DNA from: Arthrinium phaeospermum
Lineage: Eukaryota > Ascomycota > Sordariomycetes > Amphisphaeriales > Apiosporaceae
Reading direction: 5' to 3'
Assembly (NCBI GenBank): GCA_006503535.1
Contig: QYRS01000008.1
Span: 1,798,001-1,862,000 of the forward strand
DNA length: 64,000 nt
Below the pieces are notes generated by a model, which ran no database searches, was not told where the DNA came from, and worked only from the letters and a program-made list of their open reading frames with translations. Below are positions 1 to 10,300 of this stretch, in pieces. A program made the position numbers and the translations under genes. Position 1 is the first letter of the stretch. Each line of letters starts with the position of its first letter.

Positions 1-170
1 ACTGTATGCTCAGTCGCAAGTCCATGTCTGGTTCATGAACTGCTACCGTAATGTATACGCTCTGCTATCCAGCGAGATATCGCCCTCCGAGCGAAAATGG
101 GCACCAATAGGAGTTTGCCCTCCACCCCCTCCATACCTCGCGCTCTGTTTCGCGAACCGAGGAAAACCCT
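1..170. other. 3' flank of the EBP gene
   Basis: This short stretch lies downstream of the EBP stop codon on the minus strand. It holds only fragments of overlapping ORFs without recognisable motifs. It is probably 3' untranslated sequence plus intergenic DNA. Confidence 0.4.
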
Positions 171-1020
171 TTAGTGAGCCTTGCCGTTCTTGGTAGCCTC
201 GAGCTGCTGCACCCGCGCAAACGCGCGCGTCGTCTTCTTGCAGCTGGACCAGAGCAGCATCGAGGGGATGACGATCCAGATGGCGTTGAGGAAGACGTAG
301 TAGCCGTAAAAGTAGTAGGGCTCGGGCCGCGAGAACTCGAGGGCGCGCACGACGTACTCGAGGGTGCAGGTCCCGTAGTAGAGCACGTCGCCGTAGATCT
401 GGCCCAGGCTGATGACGGCCTGCAGCACGTGGCGGGCCGGGTGGTCGGCCACGATGCACCAGGCGCACAGGAACGACAGCGGGCCCCAGCACACCGCCGT
501 CACCGTCTCCATACTCACGACGAAGGCGTCGCGCGTCAGGTACCGCGAGTCCGACAGCGAGTACTCCTTCCACATCTGCGCCAGGATGTGGCGGCTGGTC
601 GCCACGGCGTTGAAGGCGAAGTAGCCTGTTCGCATTGCGGGTCAGTCATTGTGGAAAGCAGGAGGCAGGGACAGAGCCTCTGGTGGTTTATTTGTATTCA
701 TGGGTTGAGGTAAGGGGAATGGGGAAACCCAAAGGGGAAAGGGAAGGAAGAAGAAACATACCTTCGAGGATCAGATGGATGCAGCCGCAGAGCACAAACC
801 ACATGGCTGTGGACACTTCACGCTTCTTGAGGTCGGGCCGCGTGCGATTGATAGCCAACAAAGTCGGCAGGCCGACGGCAGTGCAGGTGGCAGCAAAGAT
901 GGCGAGGATTCGCAGCGTGGACATCTCGTTGGCAATGTAGCCGGGGAGCGCAACACCGAGAGGGTAGAACGGGTGGTCCGGCAGGGCGTCGGCCCCCGGG
1001 ATCACAGTATCGGCAGTCAT
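171..1020 (-). CDS. EBP-type sterol delta8-delta7 isomerase (EXPERA domain)
   Basis: Two exons, 1020-762 and 625-171, are joined across a 136-nt intron (donor GTATGT, acceptor CAG) and give 237 residues, the usual EBP length. EBP enzymes are ER membrane proteins that move the sterol ring-B double bond from C8 to C7. Residues placed where EBP catalysis needs them are visible: H82 and E86 (HLILEGYF, rebuilt exactly across the splice), E107 in WKEYSLSDSRY, and N200 and W203 in FLNAIW. The motif GQIYGDVLYYGT (161-172) is also characteristic. Four hydrophobic segments and a short basic tail fit ER residence. Fungal ergosterol synthesis normally uses the unrelated Erg2 for this step, so the role here may be a second isomerase or a specialised sterol or terpenoid reaction. 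The family call is firm; the substrate is inferred. Confidence 0.9.
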
Positions 1021-2904
1021 GTTGGCGGCGACGACGGCAACAGCTCAATTGGAAAGTAGGTATTATCGAAAAGTGAAATTGATGAGTGATCAACGGTATG
1101 CAAAGAACAAAACAAAAAAGTGAAGAAGTTTCGGACTTGGGGCCGAGCTGCCAGTCAAATATGGGAGGAGGATACCGAACGAATGACGACACAAGGGACG
1201 TGGTGTCGAAGTCGTACTTGTAGATATAGTTCAGCTGTTAGTGACTTTCTGCCAAGCACTACCCGAGCGGCCTAGGGATTTGTACAGTAAAGTGGGTGTC
1301 GGGTACGCGGTTTCCGGATCAGCTCACGGCCCAGCAGCAGAATAATCTCGAAATGAGTCGTATTCGTATTCTTCTTCTGGAAAGACACGTTGTTGCCAAG
1401 GGGAAAGGAGTATACCTTAGGTAGCCAAGGCAGTCGGGGCAAATTGCAATGGATTCCTTATTTACTTGTGTAGCCGAAATTTTGTGGGCTTTTTTACTTT
1501 TCGAAAGAAAGCAACAGCTCAACATGTACCGTACTTTCAATTGTTGATTTTCCAATTAGTGGGCTTGAAGCTCGCGGATTGCACTAGACTGACAGCTGGA
1601 ACTTGGAAAGAGCTTTACCCCAGAAAACCTTACCCCAAGATCCCAAGGTCATGCCCCATATTCACTAAGTCGTCATGGCCTTCCGACGATGTCTTTACAA
1701 TGGACCTTCCCTTCTTTTTCCCCCTTCGCGGCGGCCATGTGGTCGACTCGCCGAGCTAGCCAATTGCTGCTTCGATCACCAGAAGATCCCACAGCATCGC
1801 TGCAGGGTGGTTCAGCAATGGCCCACTTGAGGTCCTCGTCAGCCAGCTTTTGTCTGTACTGAGAAATTCGGCCGCGGCGTATCTAGGTACTGGAAGCCCA
1901 CACAGGGGTGTCTTTCAGGGGACAATGCATCCGAAGTCCCGGGAAAGTCTGATTGGGCAATTGCTTCTCTCACCCGCCAAGAACGGTCCCATCGTCTTGC
2001 ATCTTTTTGTCCGCTTGGACTTACAGGTAGCGATAGCATAACTTAACCGCTCGACAACATGCTCTTCCGGCGTTGGATCCTACTTTTAATTGTCCAACAT
2101 TCCTTCAATTAGGAAACATATTACCCTCTCAAAATGCATACGGCTTCGTCAAGACGCCTATATATATTGCAAGCGGCTGTCAATAGGGAAAGAAAGCCAT
2201 GTAGGTTCAACTGAGGCACACTTTTACCGCAGCGTTGGTGAGATTTTAGCGGCATACGCAAGCCGATCTTGACACCTCCCTATTTGATACTCTCGAGGAA
2301 ACAAATTAGGTAAAAGGAAATTGCATGATCCAAGAACGATCAAGGAGCGTCTCGGGTCAAAGAGAGGCCCATCGCATCACTGAAATTCCCGGGCGAATCT
2401 ACCGCTGCTGATTAGGTAGGCCTCCGATTATAGATAGGTATTCAGATAGGTATCAGAAGCGCCAGCACAGGTGAAAGCGCCAATAGCCCTACCTCGAATG
2501 AACAGCCACGATAACAGAATCAAGGGGCATGGCGGTATATGTTGAAGCTGAACGAAGTTGGGCGATAGATGAGCCCAAACAAGCCATAGCAGGGCGGTAT
2601 TACTGGCCATTGGCTGATGAACCGGCCTTTCGGAGACATATTCAAAAGCCGATCCGACTGTACCTACTACGCACCTTTTGGAATCCAGTCAAGATCGCCA
2701 GTTATATGCCACTCTACAAACAAGTGCCCTAGAAATGGACCCCTAACATAGAGAAACCGCCTCCTTTTGAAAGTCCATAAACGTCCATATCGTGCTATTG
2801 GATATCTCAGCCAGACCAGAGCGCCATATCTTCCCCAAGTGCACGCCAAAAGTCCAGGAATAAAAGACATCGTTATCATCCTCATCAGAAGAAGAAGAAG
2901 CAGC
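1021..2904. other. Divergent intergenic region, no gene recognised
   Basis: This 1.9 kb lies between the EBP gene (minus) and the gluconokinase-like gene (plus) and should carry both promoters. The ORFs in it are short and of non-protein-like composition. Composition is more AT-rich than the flanking genes. I see no tRNA, transposon end or conserved site. Confidence 0.5.
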
Positions 2905-3789
2905 ATGGCCGATCAACACCCATGCATCCCCCCACGTCCCGCAACCCCCCAAACCATGATCCACCGCCTCCCCGATAAGCCGGACGCGACGGACCCCTCG
3001 CGGCCCGCCAAGTACATCGTCCTCCTCACGGGCTCCACCGCCGTCGCCGGCAAGGTCCAGATCGCCACCACCGTCGCCCAGACCCTGGCATGTCCCCTGT
3101 ATCAGGGCGACAGCCTGCACGAGTCGTCCGCCAAGGCCGCGAGCCTGGGCGGTGGACCGAACGAACAGCGCTACAGGCGCATGTGGCTGTCCAAGATGAC
3201 GCGGACGGGCCTCTTGTTCCCCGAGGAGTCGCGGCCCGCCAACGAAGGGTTCTCCGGGTTCGGCGGCGGTCACAGCAGTCATAGTTCGTCGTCGTCATCG
3301 TCGTCGGCTGCCGGCAGTCGTCGCGGTTCGGACGCGTCATCATCGTCGTCGGCGGCTTGGAGTTCGACGTCGACGGTGGCGACCCAGTACACGAACCGTT
3401 CCGTCCTCGCGGAGCCCGACGCTGCGGCGCGGGAGCGGCGGGACAACCCGGCGCTTCTGGTTCTGACGCACCCGCCGCTCGAGGCGTGGCATCGGGCGGC
3501 GATTCGGGGGTCGGTGGGGGAGTATGGGGTTGGGGTGGTGTTTGTGCCTCTGTATCGCGATGACGAGGAAGACGAAGAAAATGATGACCTACCGGTTCTC
3601 AAGCCGCTGGACCCGAGGACCATGACGGGTTTCGGGTCGTTTGATCAGATCGCGGCGGCGGCAGCGGCAAGCAAGTCAATACCTAGCTTGGACGAGGAGA
3701 TGGTGCTCCGGGTCAATGTTGAGGGTCAGATTGAGGAGCTGATCCGGGAGATAGCGGAGGGGGCGAGGGATATCATGGCTGCTCCTTAG
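2905..3789 (+). CDS. Gluconokinase-like P-loop protein, degenerate
   Basis: A single exon of 294 residues. The ATG at 2905 is preferred over the upstream in-frame ATG at 2767, because residues added upstream are basic and leader-like. The N-terminal half resembles gluconokinase: a beta strand (IVLLTGS) then GSTAVAGKV at 43-51 in the Walker A position, GDSLH at 68-72 matching the GDDLH substrate motif, and an N-x-x-R-x-x-W-L element. The Walker A Ser/Thr after Lys is replaced by Val, and the middle is expanded by a long Ser run encoded by TCG/TCA repeats (about 3286-3352). The C-terminal part (LTHPPLEAW, later VEGQIEELIREI) is like the end of a kinase fold. Family resemblance is seen directly; catalytic activity is doubtful. 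It may be a pseudo-kinase or regulator. Confidence 0.65.
   Translation: MADQHPCIPPRPATPQTMIHRLPDKPDATDPSRPAKYIVLLTGSTAVAGKVQIATTVAQTLACPLYQGDSLHESSAKAASLGGGPNEQRYRRMWLSKMTRTGLLFPEESRPANEGFSGFGGGHSSHSSSSSSSSAAGSRRGSDASSSSSAAWSSTSTVATQYTNRSVLAEPDAAARERRDNPALLVLTHPPLEAWHRAAIRGSVGEYGVGVVFVPLYRDDEEDEENDDLPVLKPLDPRTMTGFGSFDQIAAAAAASKSIPSLDEEMVLRVNVEGQIEELIREIAEGARDIMAAP
3286..3352 (+). repeat. TCG/TCA-rich Ser-codon repeat
   Basis: Imperfect trinucleotide repeat inside the gluconokinase-like CDS. It encodes two serine runs separated by a short Ala/Gly/Arg segment. It is likely prone to length variation between strains. Confidence 0.7.
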
Positions 3790-4423
3790 GTCAAAATGAA
3801 GACGAGTTAAGTAACAGTATAAAGAAGACGGAAGGATAATATAGCGCAAAGTTCATAATTGATTGCACAACAGCCAAGAGTAGTCACAAATAAGCATATC
3901 AAGTTCGTAAAAGACTGTAAGTAGATTTGATCGTGGTAATATGTATTTGTATAGGACAAAAGAAAGAGCGAATGTGTGAAAGTTCATTTCATGTAATCAT
4001 AAGTGTACAAAGATTCGTAAGCGACGTAAACCCTTCCTTCCCAAGCCATGAAGCTGTGCGTATATCGTATCATATGTGTGTGTATCATCATGTCCCGTGT
4101 CCGTCCGTGTTTCCGTTTCCGTCCCGTCGCTTAAAAGGAATCCCGGTCTTTTGGTAGTCGTAGTGGTGATTGTTCGTTCATGGTATCGTAAAAAAGAAGT
4201 TGTGAAAATAGAGTAGTAGAAGAAGTAAAAGAAAAAATCAGAAAAAAGTGAATGCACCGTCCCCCATCCGTCCGTCATAATATAAAAACATTCGTTTTCC
4301 GTACCGTTCATCCCAGACCATCCATCAGATCGCCTCGCTCGCGTGTCCCCGTGAATGGGTATGTGTATGTATGTACAGAGAGTCCGGGGTATAGAAAAAT
4401 CAGATTGAAAAAATCAAATCGAA
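3790..4423. other. Convergent intergenic region
   Basis: About 630 bases between two convergent stop codons. It is AT-rich with A-runs and TG-rich stretches, as expected of two facing 3' untranslated regions. No gene seen. Confidence 0.5.
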
Positions 4424-7347
4424 TCAAGCCCGGCTAAACAAGATGGGCACATCCATACTCGTTAACGTACTGACAACCGACGCGTTGTTGTTATTGCTGT
4501 TGCTGTTGAGATTGTTGTTCCGCGCGCCGCCGCCGAATCGGAACCGCATGGCCGCTGCTGCGCCCGCCATGCTGTCCTTGCGGGACAGTTTCCTTCCCAG
4601 AGGAGTATTAGTTCTGCCACCGCCATTGCTGCTGTTGCTGTTGTTCATAAAGTTGTTGTTATAGTTGTTGTGGTTGTTGGTAGTGGTATGCGCCTCGCTG
4701 CGCGGGAAATGCTCCGACAGCTTGCTCAGCACCGTCGCCTTGGCCTTGCGCAGCATCGACGACCGCAGCGCCGGGTCCTCGGCGATGCGGCGCTGCGCCT
4801 CCTCGGCCTCGATGTCGCGCTGCACCGCGGTGATCTCGGAGCAGGGCTCGGCTGCCAGCGTGGCGCCGCCGCCTCCGCCGCCCATGGGGTTGTAGACGGT
4901 CGGCTGCAGGAGCAGCGCCGGCATCGAGGGCTTGGTGTCGAGGATCGGGGCCGAGATGGTGATCTTGTCGTCCGCGCTGCTGCCGCTGTTGCTTTCGTGG
5001 TCGCTATTGTACTGATGATGATCGGCGGCCAGCTCTTCGCGCAGGTGCTCGTAGTGGTGGTGGCAGCTGTTGAGCAGCGACGACAGCTCCCGCGTGCGCA
5101 CAAAGCTACCGGTGCCGGTGTTGCTGCCGCGCTCGTTGGGGTCGTAGCCGTAGTAGCCGCTGTTGTTGGTGTTGTTGCCGTTGCCGCCGTAGTAGGTCAC
5201 GGGCGTCACGGGCCGGAAGTAGTCGTCCGACGTGGCCGACGCCGAGTCGTCGATGGGCGACCGGCTCAGCTCGGGCACCGCCGTGATCTCGCCGAAAAGA
5301 AGAGAGGCCGAGGGCGACGTCACGCTGGCGCCGCCACCGCCCCGGCTGCTCAGGCCGCGGCGAGACATGGGTGGGCGGGAGGAGGAGGGGGAAATGAGGG
5401 AGGGCGGCGTGCTGGGCTGCGGTCGAGCACCTCGCCGAAGAGGCGCCGCGGGGTGCTGCTGGCGCTGGGGCCGCCACTGCGGTTGCTGCTGGCGCGCGAC
5501 GGGGTGCGCGACGGGGTGCGGTCCAGTTCGCCAAACAGCGGCGAGCGCACGTACTGCGCTAGCTTGGGCGGCGGCGTCATGGGCGAACGGAGGCCGACAG
5601 GCTCCGGCACGGGCGGCGATGCCTGTCGTGGCTGTTGCTGTGGTGGCCACTGTTCTTCGCGGATGCTGTCCTCCGACTTCTGCTGTCGGCGGTGGAAGCG
5701 GAAAGGAGACGAGTGGGTCGACTGGGGCTGGGGCTGGGGCTGAGGTTGCGCCTGGTAGCAGTCCTCTTGCTCGGTGGTGGTGGTGTTGCCGCCGTCGGGG
5801 TTGTGCTGCTTTCTTCTCTTGCGGCGCTTGGTGACGCGACGCTTCTTAAGCTTGGTCGCCGGCAGCAAGCTGGCCTGCCTGGCCGCCTCGAGGTCCGAGT
5901 CGAGGTCGGGGTTGAGCGCCGCGCCTCCCGACTCGGAGTCGTCAAACTCGCCATTGACCCATCGCTGGGCGTACTCGGCGCCCAGGTCCTCGTCCTCGTC
6001 CGCGCCGCCGTTCAAGTCGATGTTGAAGAGCTCCTCGGACACGGCCGCCACCGCCGCCGACTGCGCGCTGAACTCCTCCTGGAGACCGGGCGTGGCCGCG
6101 GCCTCGGGAGACGAAGGCGGCATCATGGTATTGACAGGGAAGCCGCCCGGGGCGACATCGGTGATGGAGCCGGTGGACTGGCGAACCCAGTGGTCGCTGC
6201 GGGAGGCGTGGTCCATGAGGGGCGCGAGGGCGTCGTCCCAGCTGCCGCCGTTGATGAGGACGACGTTGTCGAAGTCGAACTCGCGGACGCAGCGCTGGTG
6301 GCTGGCCACGAGCTCGGCGACCTGGGGCGCGTTCATGGTGGCGTTGCGGACCGAGAGGTAGCGCAGGCGGCGGAACCGGATGGGCCGGCGCGCGGGCGGC
6401 GGCGGCAGCGGGCTCATGGGCGACGTGACCTCGTTGAAGAGCTTCTGGGAGCTGCGGGGCGGCGCGAACAGCGGGTCCGCCGCCAGCGAGACGGGGCACG
6501 GCCCCTTGCGGCCCAGCCAGGTGAAGCTGAACTTCTCGACGCTGTCGGCGAAGTTGCGGATGTAGTCGTCCAGCATCTTGAGGTGGTCCAGCCCCGGCGA
6601 GGGCCCGTAAAAGTCCCACGACTCCACCGAGATCTGCAGCTTGCGGATCTGCTGCCACCGGCGGCCCGCCGAGGGGGTGCAGCCGAAGCCCGGCACGTGG
6701 CGCAGGTAGTTGAAGGCGGACGGGTGCACCGCCGACAGGGACAGCTTGGCCAGCTTCAGGAGCGGCGCGCGCTCGAGCGAGATGCGCAGGCTGATGAGGG
6801 CGTAGTCGACAATGTCGCGGCGGTAGCGCTCCTTGGCGTTCTGGCCGGGCGTCTTGATGGTCAGGTGGCGCATGTTGGGCACGTGCTTCATGGCGTTGAT
6901 GAAGGAGGGCACGTTGGAGGCCGCGTGGAACAGGGGCGGGTACTGCTGCGTGAGGATCTCGCCCAGCCCCGTGTTGGCGAACTTGGGCCGCGACAGCACC
7001 GACGCCATCGAGGTGTGAGGCGTGTACAAGAAGCTGATCTCCTGCCCGCTTTCCGGGTGGATCAGGGGAGGGAGGAAGGTGGCATCCGAGTGCGGGAAGT
7101 AGAAGGTCAGATGCTCAATGTGGTGCCCGATGCGGGACAGGGCCTGGATACGGGACTGCCGCGTAAAGGTGCTGGCCGAGAAGGTCAGGTTGGTTCGTAG
7201 GAATAGCCGCTTCGTAACGAGGTTGCAGCATGCCGAGTTGGCCAGGCGGACATGGCAGACGTCCTCCTTGGATAGAAGTTCGAAGAGCTTCTCGCGGATC
7301 CTCTCCTGTTGCCACAGGCAGTAGAATGCTTGTGGAGTGGTCGCCAT
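4424..7347 (-). CDS. F-box protein with apparent single-base frameshift
   Basis: F-box proteins link substrates to SCF ubiquitin ligases through Skp1. The first frame runs from ATG 7347 for 665 codons to a TGA at 5350. It starts with an F-box-like helix set (about residues 12-55: IREKLFELLSKEDVCHVRLA), then a leucine-containing region with beta/alpha periodicity to about 380 and a disordered Ser/Pro/Gln tail. A second minus-strand frame ending at 4424 is clearly coding from about 5420 onward: Ser/Pro-rich text, then a helical patch (AEEAQRRIAEDPALRSSML) and Asn-rich runs, ending VPILFSRA. The two frames meet at the GGG run at 5414-5416, where one extra base would give continuous low-complexity sequence of the same style, about 970 residues overall. 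No convincing intron explains the switch. Substrate is unknown. Confidence 0.75.
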
Positions 7348-10300
7348 AACAGTCGCATGTCGTAGTGGCGGGTATTTGCTGGTACTATATCTGACGTGAG
7401 AGCCACCTTGACTATCACGTACACACTAAATACTGGGTGAGATGTGGGATGGGTAGAGAGATCGAGTATAATACTCGATGGTAGGTAAGATAAGAAGACA
7501 ACAAGTGCCAACAGGTAAAGATAAGATAATACACGACTTCTAACTTCCGACTGACGATATTATTTCCAAATCCCCCAAGAGCCTCGACGTATTCGGCGGG
7601 GAAGAGCTTATGTGAGGCTATTCGCAGTTCATGCGCATGCGTAGGACCTGCAGTAGAAGCTTCCCGACTGAAAGAAAGACAATGGGATTGAGTCAGAACT
7701 CGATTATAATCTTGATGCCAAAGAAGAATCGAGGCTCCCGAAGGAGGCCTTCTCGAGCCTGTTATAGCCATCCACGTCCCCAGCAGGCCCTGCCAGTGGC
7801 CCTCAGTGGCACCTGCCTCCCGTCTTCCGCGCCCACGGTATGGGTTGAGCGTGGATCCTCGCCTCTACATCAGAAATGCGCGGTGGGTTAGGTTTGGTTG
7901 GTGAATGAGTCACCTCTGGCCATATTGGAGCCCTCGCTAGAGCGCTATAGTCCTACTACATACTATATTTTCTGGAGCTACTGCACGTTGCCATGCTTAG
8001 GGGTGGTCCGGATCGAGGAATTCGCCAAAAGAGGACAGCAAACCACGAGCGCGACGGCTGATATGGAGCGCGCCGGCCGCGATGACTGGCTGCGTCCGCG
8101 ACCGCCTGCATGGCACCAATGCAGCCCAGCAGCGGAGCGGTCTCATGGCTCTGAACGTCTGGGCCAGTAGAAGGAAACGAAACATCGACAGGCTGGGAGA
8201 CAAGCGCTGTCTGCACTCACCCGAGTAAGCTAGCTCCCCCCAAATGCGGGGACCGGCTTTCTGCATAGCCAGGACCCTGGGACCGCCTGGCCAATCAGAC
8301 GAAGTCGGGAGGCTGAACGTGTCCATGCGCGGCGCAACTGTCGCGTTTGTTTCGTGCTCAGCTCGTGTGCTGTGACTCACCCGACTCTGGATAGCATATA
8401 AAGTTCCTAAGCGCACCCGCGAGCTGCCATCTCTGGGCCGTTGGGCTTCGCCTAGGGGGTTAGGGGAGCATCCCGAAGACCCAGCATCAACGGGAAAAAG
8501 AGGAAAAAAGAGGAGCGACGTCATGGGTGTCCTATCCACTCCCGCGTGACTCCCAATACGTTGGCAGCCAATAGACCTTGTCGCAACGATGAAAATTTTT
8601 GCAATTCAGTTGGCGGTCAATTGAATAAGGAGCTTGGGGAGTCACAAGTGGCAGGGTGTGTTGGCAGGGCGGGCTGGGAATTTCGATGTCGAATCGCGAA
8701 TATTCCGCGTTGTGCGTGGCGCGAAAAGACTCGTCCAGAGACAAAAAGCCGCCACGGCAAACTTGAAGCGGCGGGCGGTGCAGCGCGCGGGACGGTCTCG
8801 TACATACCACTGCGTCGTTGAGGCTGCATCTCGAAACGTCCGAAAGAGAATTGACATCACCCGGCGCATTATCAGTCCAATCTTCGTCCAGACTTTTTTT
8901 CGTTGCGCCCATCCACCCATCCCATCTGTGTGGGAATGCGTGGGAGATGGGGCCGAATAGGAGTTGCAGTAGCGCAACTCCATGCCTCGGGCGAATCAGC
9001 ACACAAGAATTTATTACCACTCTGCATACACAGCTGCCCTTGCTGCATTAGTCTTTGAGCGACAGACCTAGATGCCTCTGGTGATTGGAGAGTAACTGTC
9101 ACAGCCTCGTTTCTTGCAACGTTTCTCAACCATTCGTATTGACGGCAAGGGGTTCGATTATTCGCTCTACCCGGCGCACACTTCCCGTATTGAGCGAGCC
9201 CGTGCAGCATGATGCAGGTCTCATGGACCCCCATCGTATAATGTATGGCACCCTTCGCAGACAGCGACGTCGGGGATATGTATATCAACGTGTTTCGCCA
9301 ATTGACCACAATGTAGTAGCGCTTTGCTTCCGGTCCTCTCAACGGCGGCATTGTCTACTCAATCCTCTGACATCAGGTAGATAGAGTGCAGGAGACTCGC
9401 TATTCCTACTACCGCTGCGCTCATCCTGCATGTGGCCGGTTGGTAGCTATCTCTTATCTGCAAGAGCATCATTCTGCGATGGTGTCGAAGTGACTGACTG
9501 ACCCGCAACGACCATGCACGATACGTAGCACCACCGAGCTTGTGTAGCCAGAAGTGCTTGCCTTCAACCTTTTGGCCAGGTGACAACTTCCGCTGGATCC
9601 CATTGGCGTACCGATCGTCGAGGCTCGAGAGTCAGGAATCTGGGGGTTGGTGGGCTCGTGGGTGTGTTCTGCACAGGCAACGCAATAACCACTTCAAGAT
9701 CTTCTCTACTCCGTACGATGCATGCAACCGACCCCAAGTGGGTAGAGCAGAACGTATTCTCAACTACACCACATACCGTCATGGCCTGAGATGATCAACA
9801 ACGTGTTCGTCTGTTCCAAGGGTATAGCTGAGCTTTGTTATCCTCCCTGGAGGAGGATGTACGCAGGGAAAGGTCAACCGACCCCCTCTCCGGGGCCACA
9901 GTGGCTTATACCTTCATAGTTTGCTCTCGCCAACCACAGATCTGAGGGCTCGAAGGGGATATCACACCAAAGAAGGCGCAGCTCTGTCAATAAATGGTGA
10001 CGTTTATGCGTGCATATTGTCGAAAAAGCACTCGAGTGTTCGTACGGGACCCAACTGCGACCCCAAGCGTGGGGTGTAAGGAATATGTCCGAAACATGCC
10101 AAGATGCGGCTCGACCAAAAAGAATATTGCTGGTCAGCTCGCTCGCTCGCTCACTCGGTATTTTTTGATACGAAGGCGTCCCCCAGAAAGTGCGCAGAAA
10201 GTGACAGCTGAGAGCTGAGAGCCGTCCAACTATGACCCCTTTATGGCTGGCAAGTCTGGATTGGTTCTCGACTGTTTTGCGCTTTCCCGGGTTTCTGGTT

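Noticed and set aside
4670..7200. Long plus-strand ORFs (357 and 521 codons) opposite the F-box gene
   Set aside because: Their Ala/Arg/Val/Gly-rich composition is the mirror of a GC-rich coding strand, and they have no motifs or splice structure. They are antisense shadows.
7997..8539. 180-codon minus-strand ORF in the gene-poor region
   Set aside because: Composition rich in Arg, Ser, Pro and Cys without periodicity, no conserved motif and no supporting splice sites.
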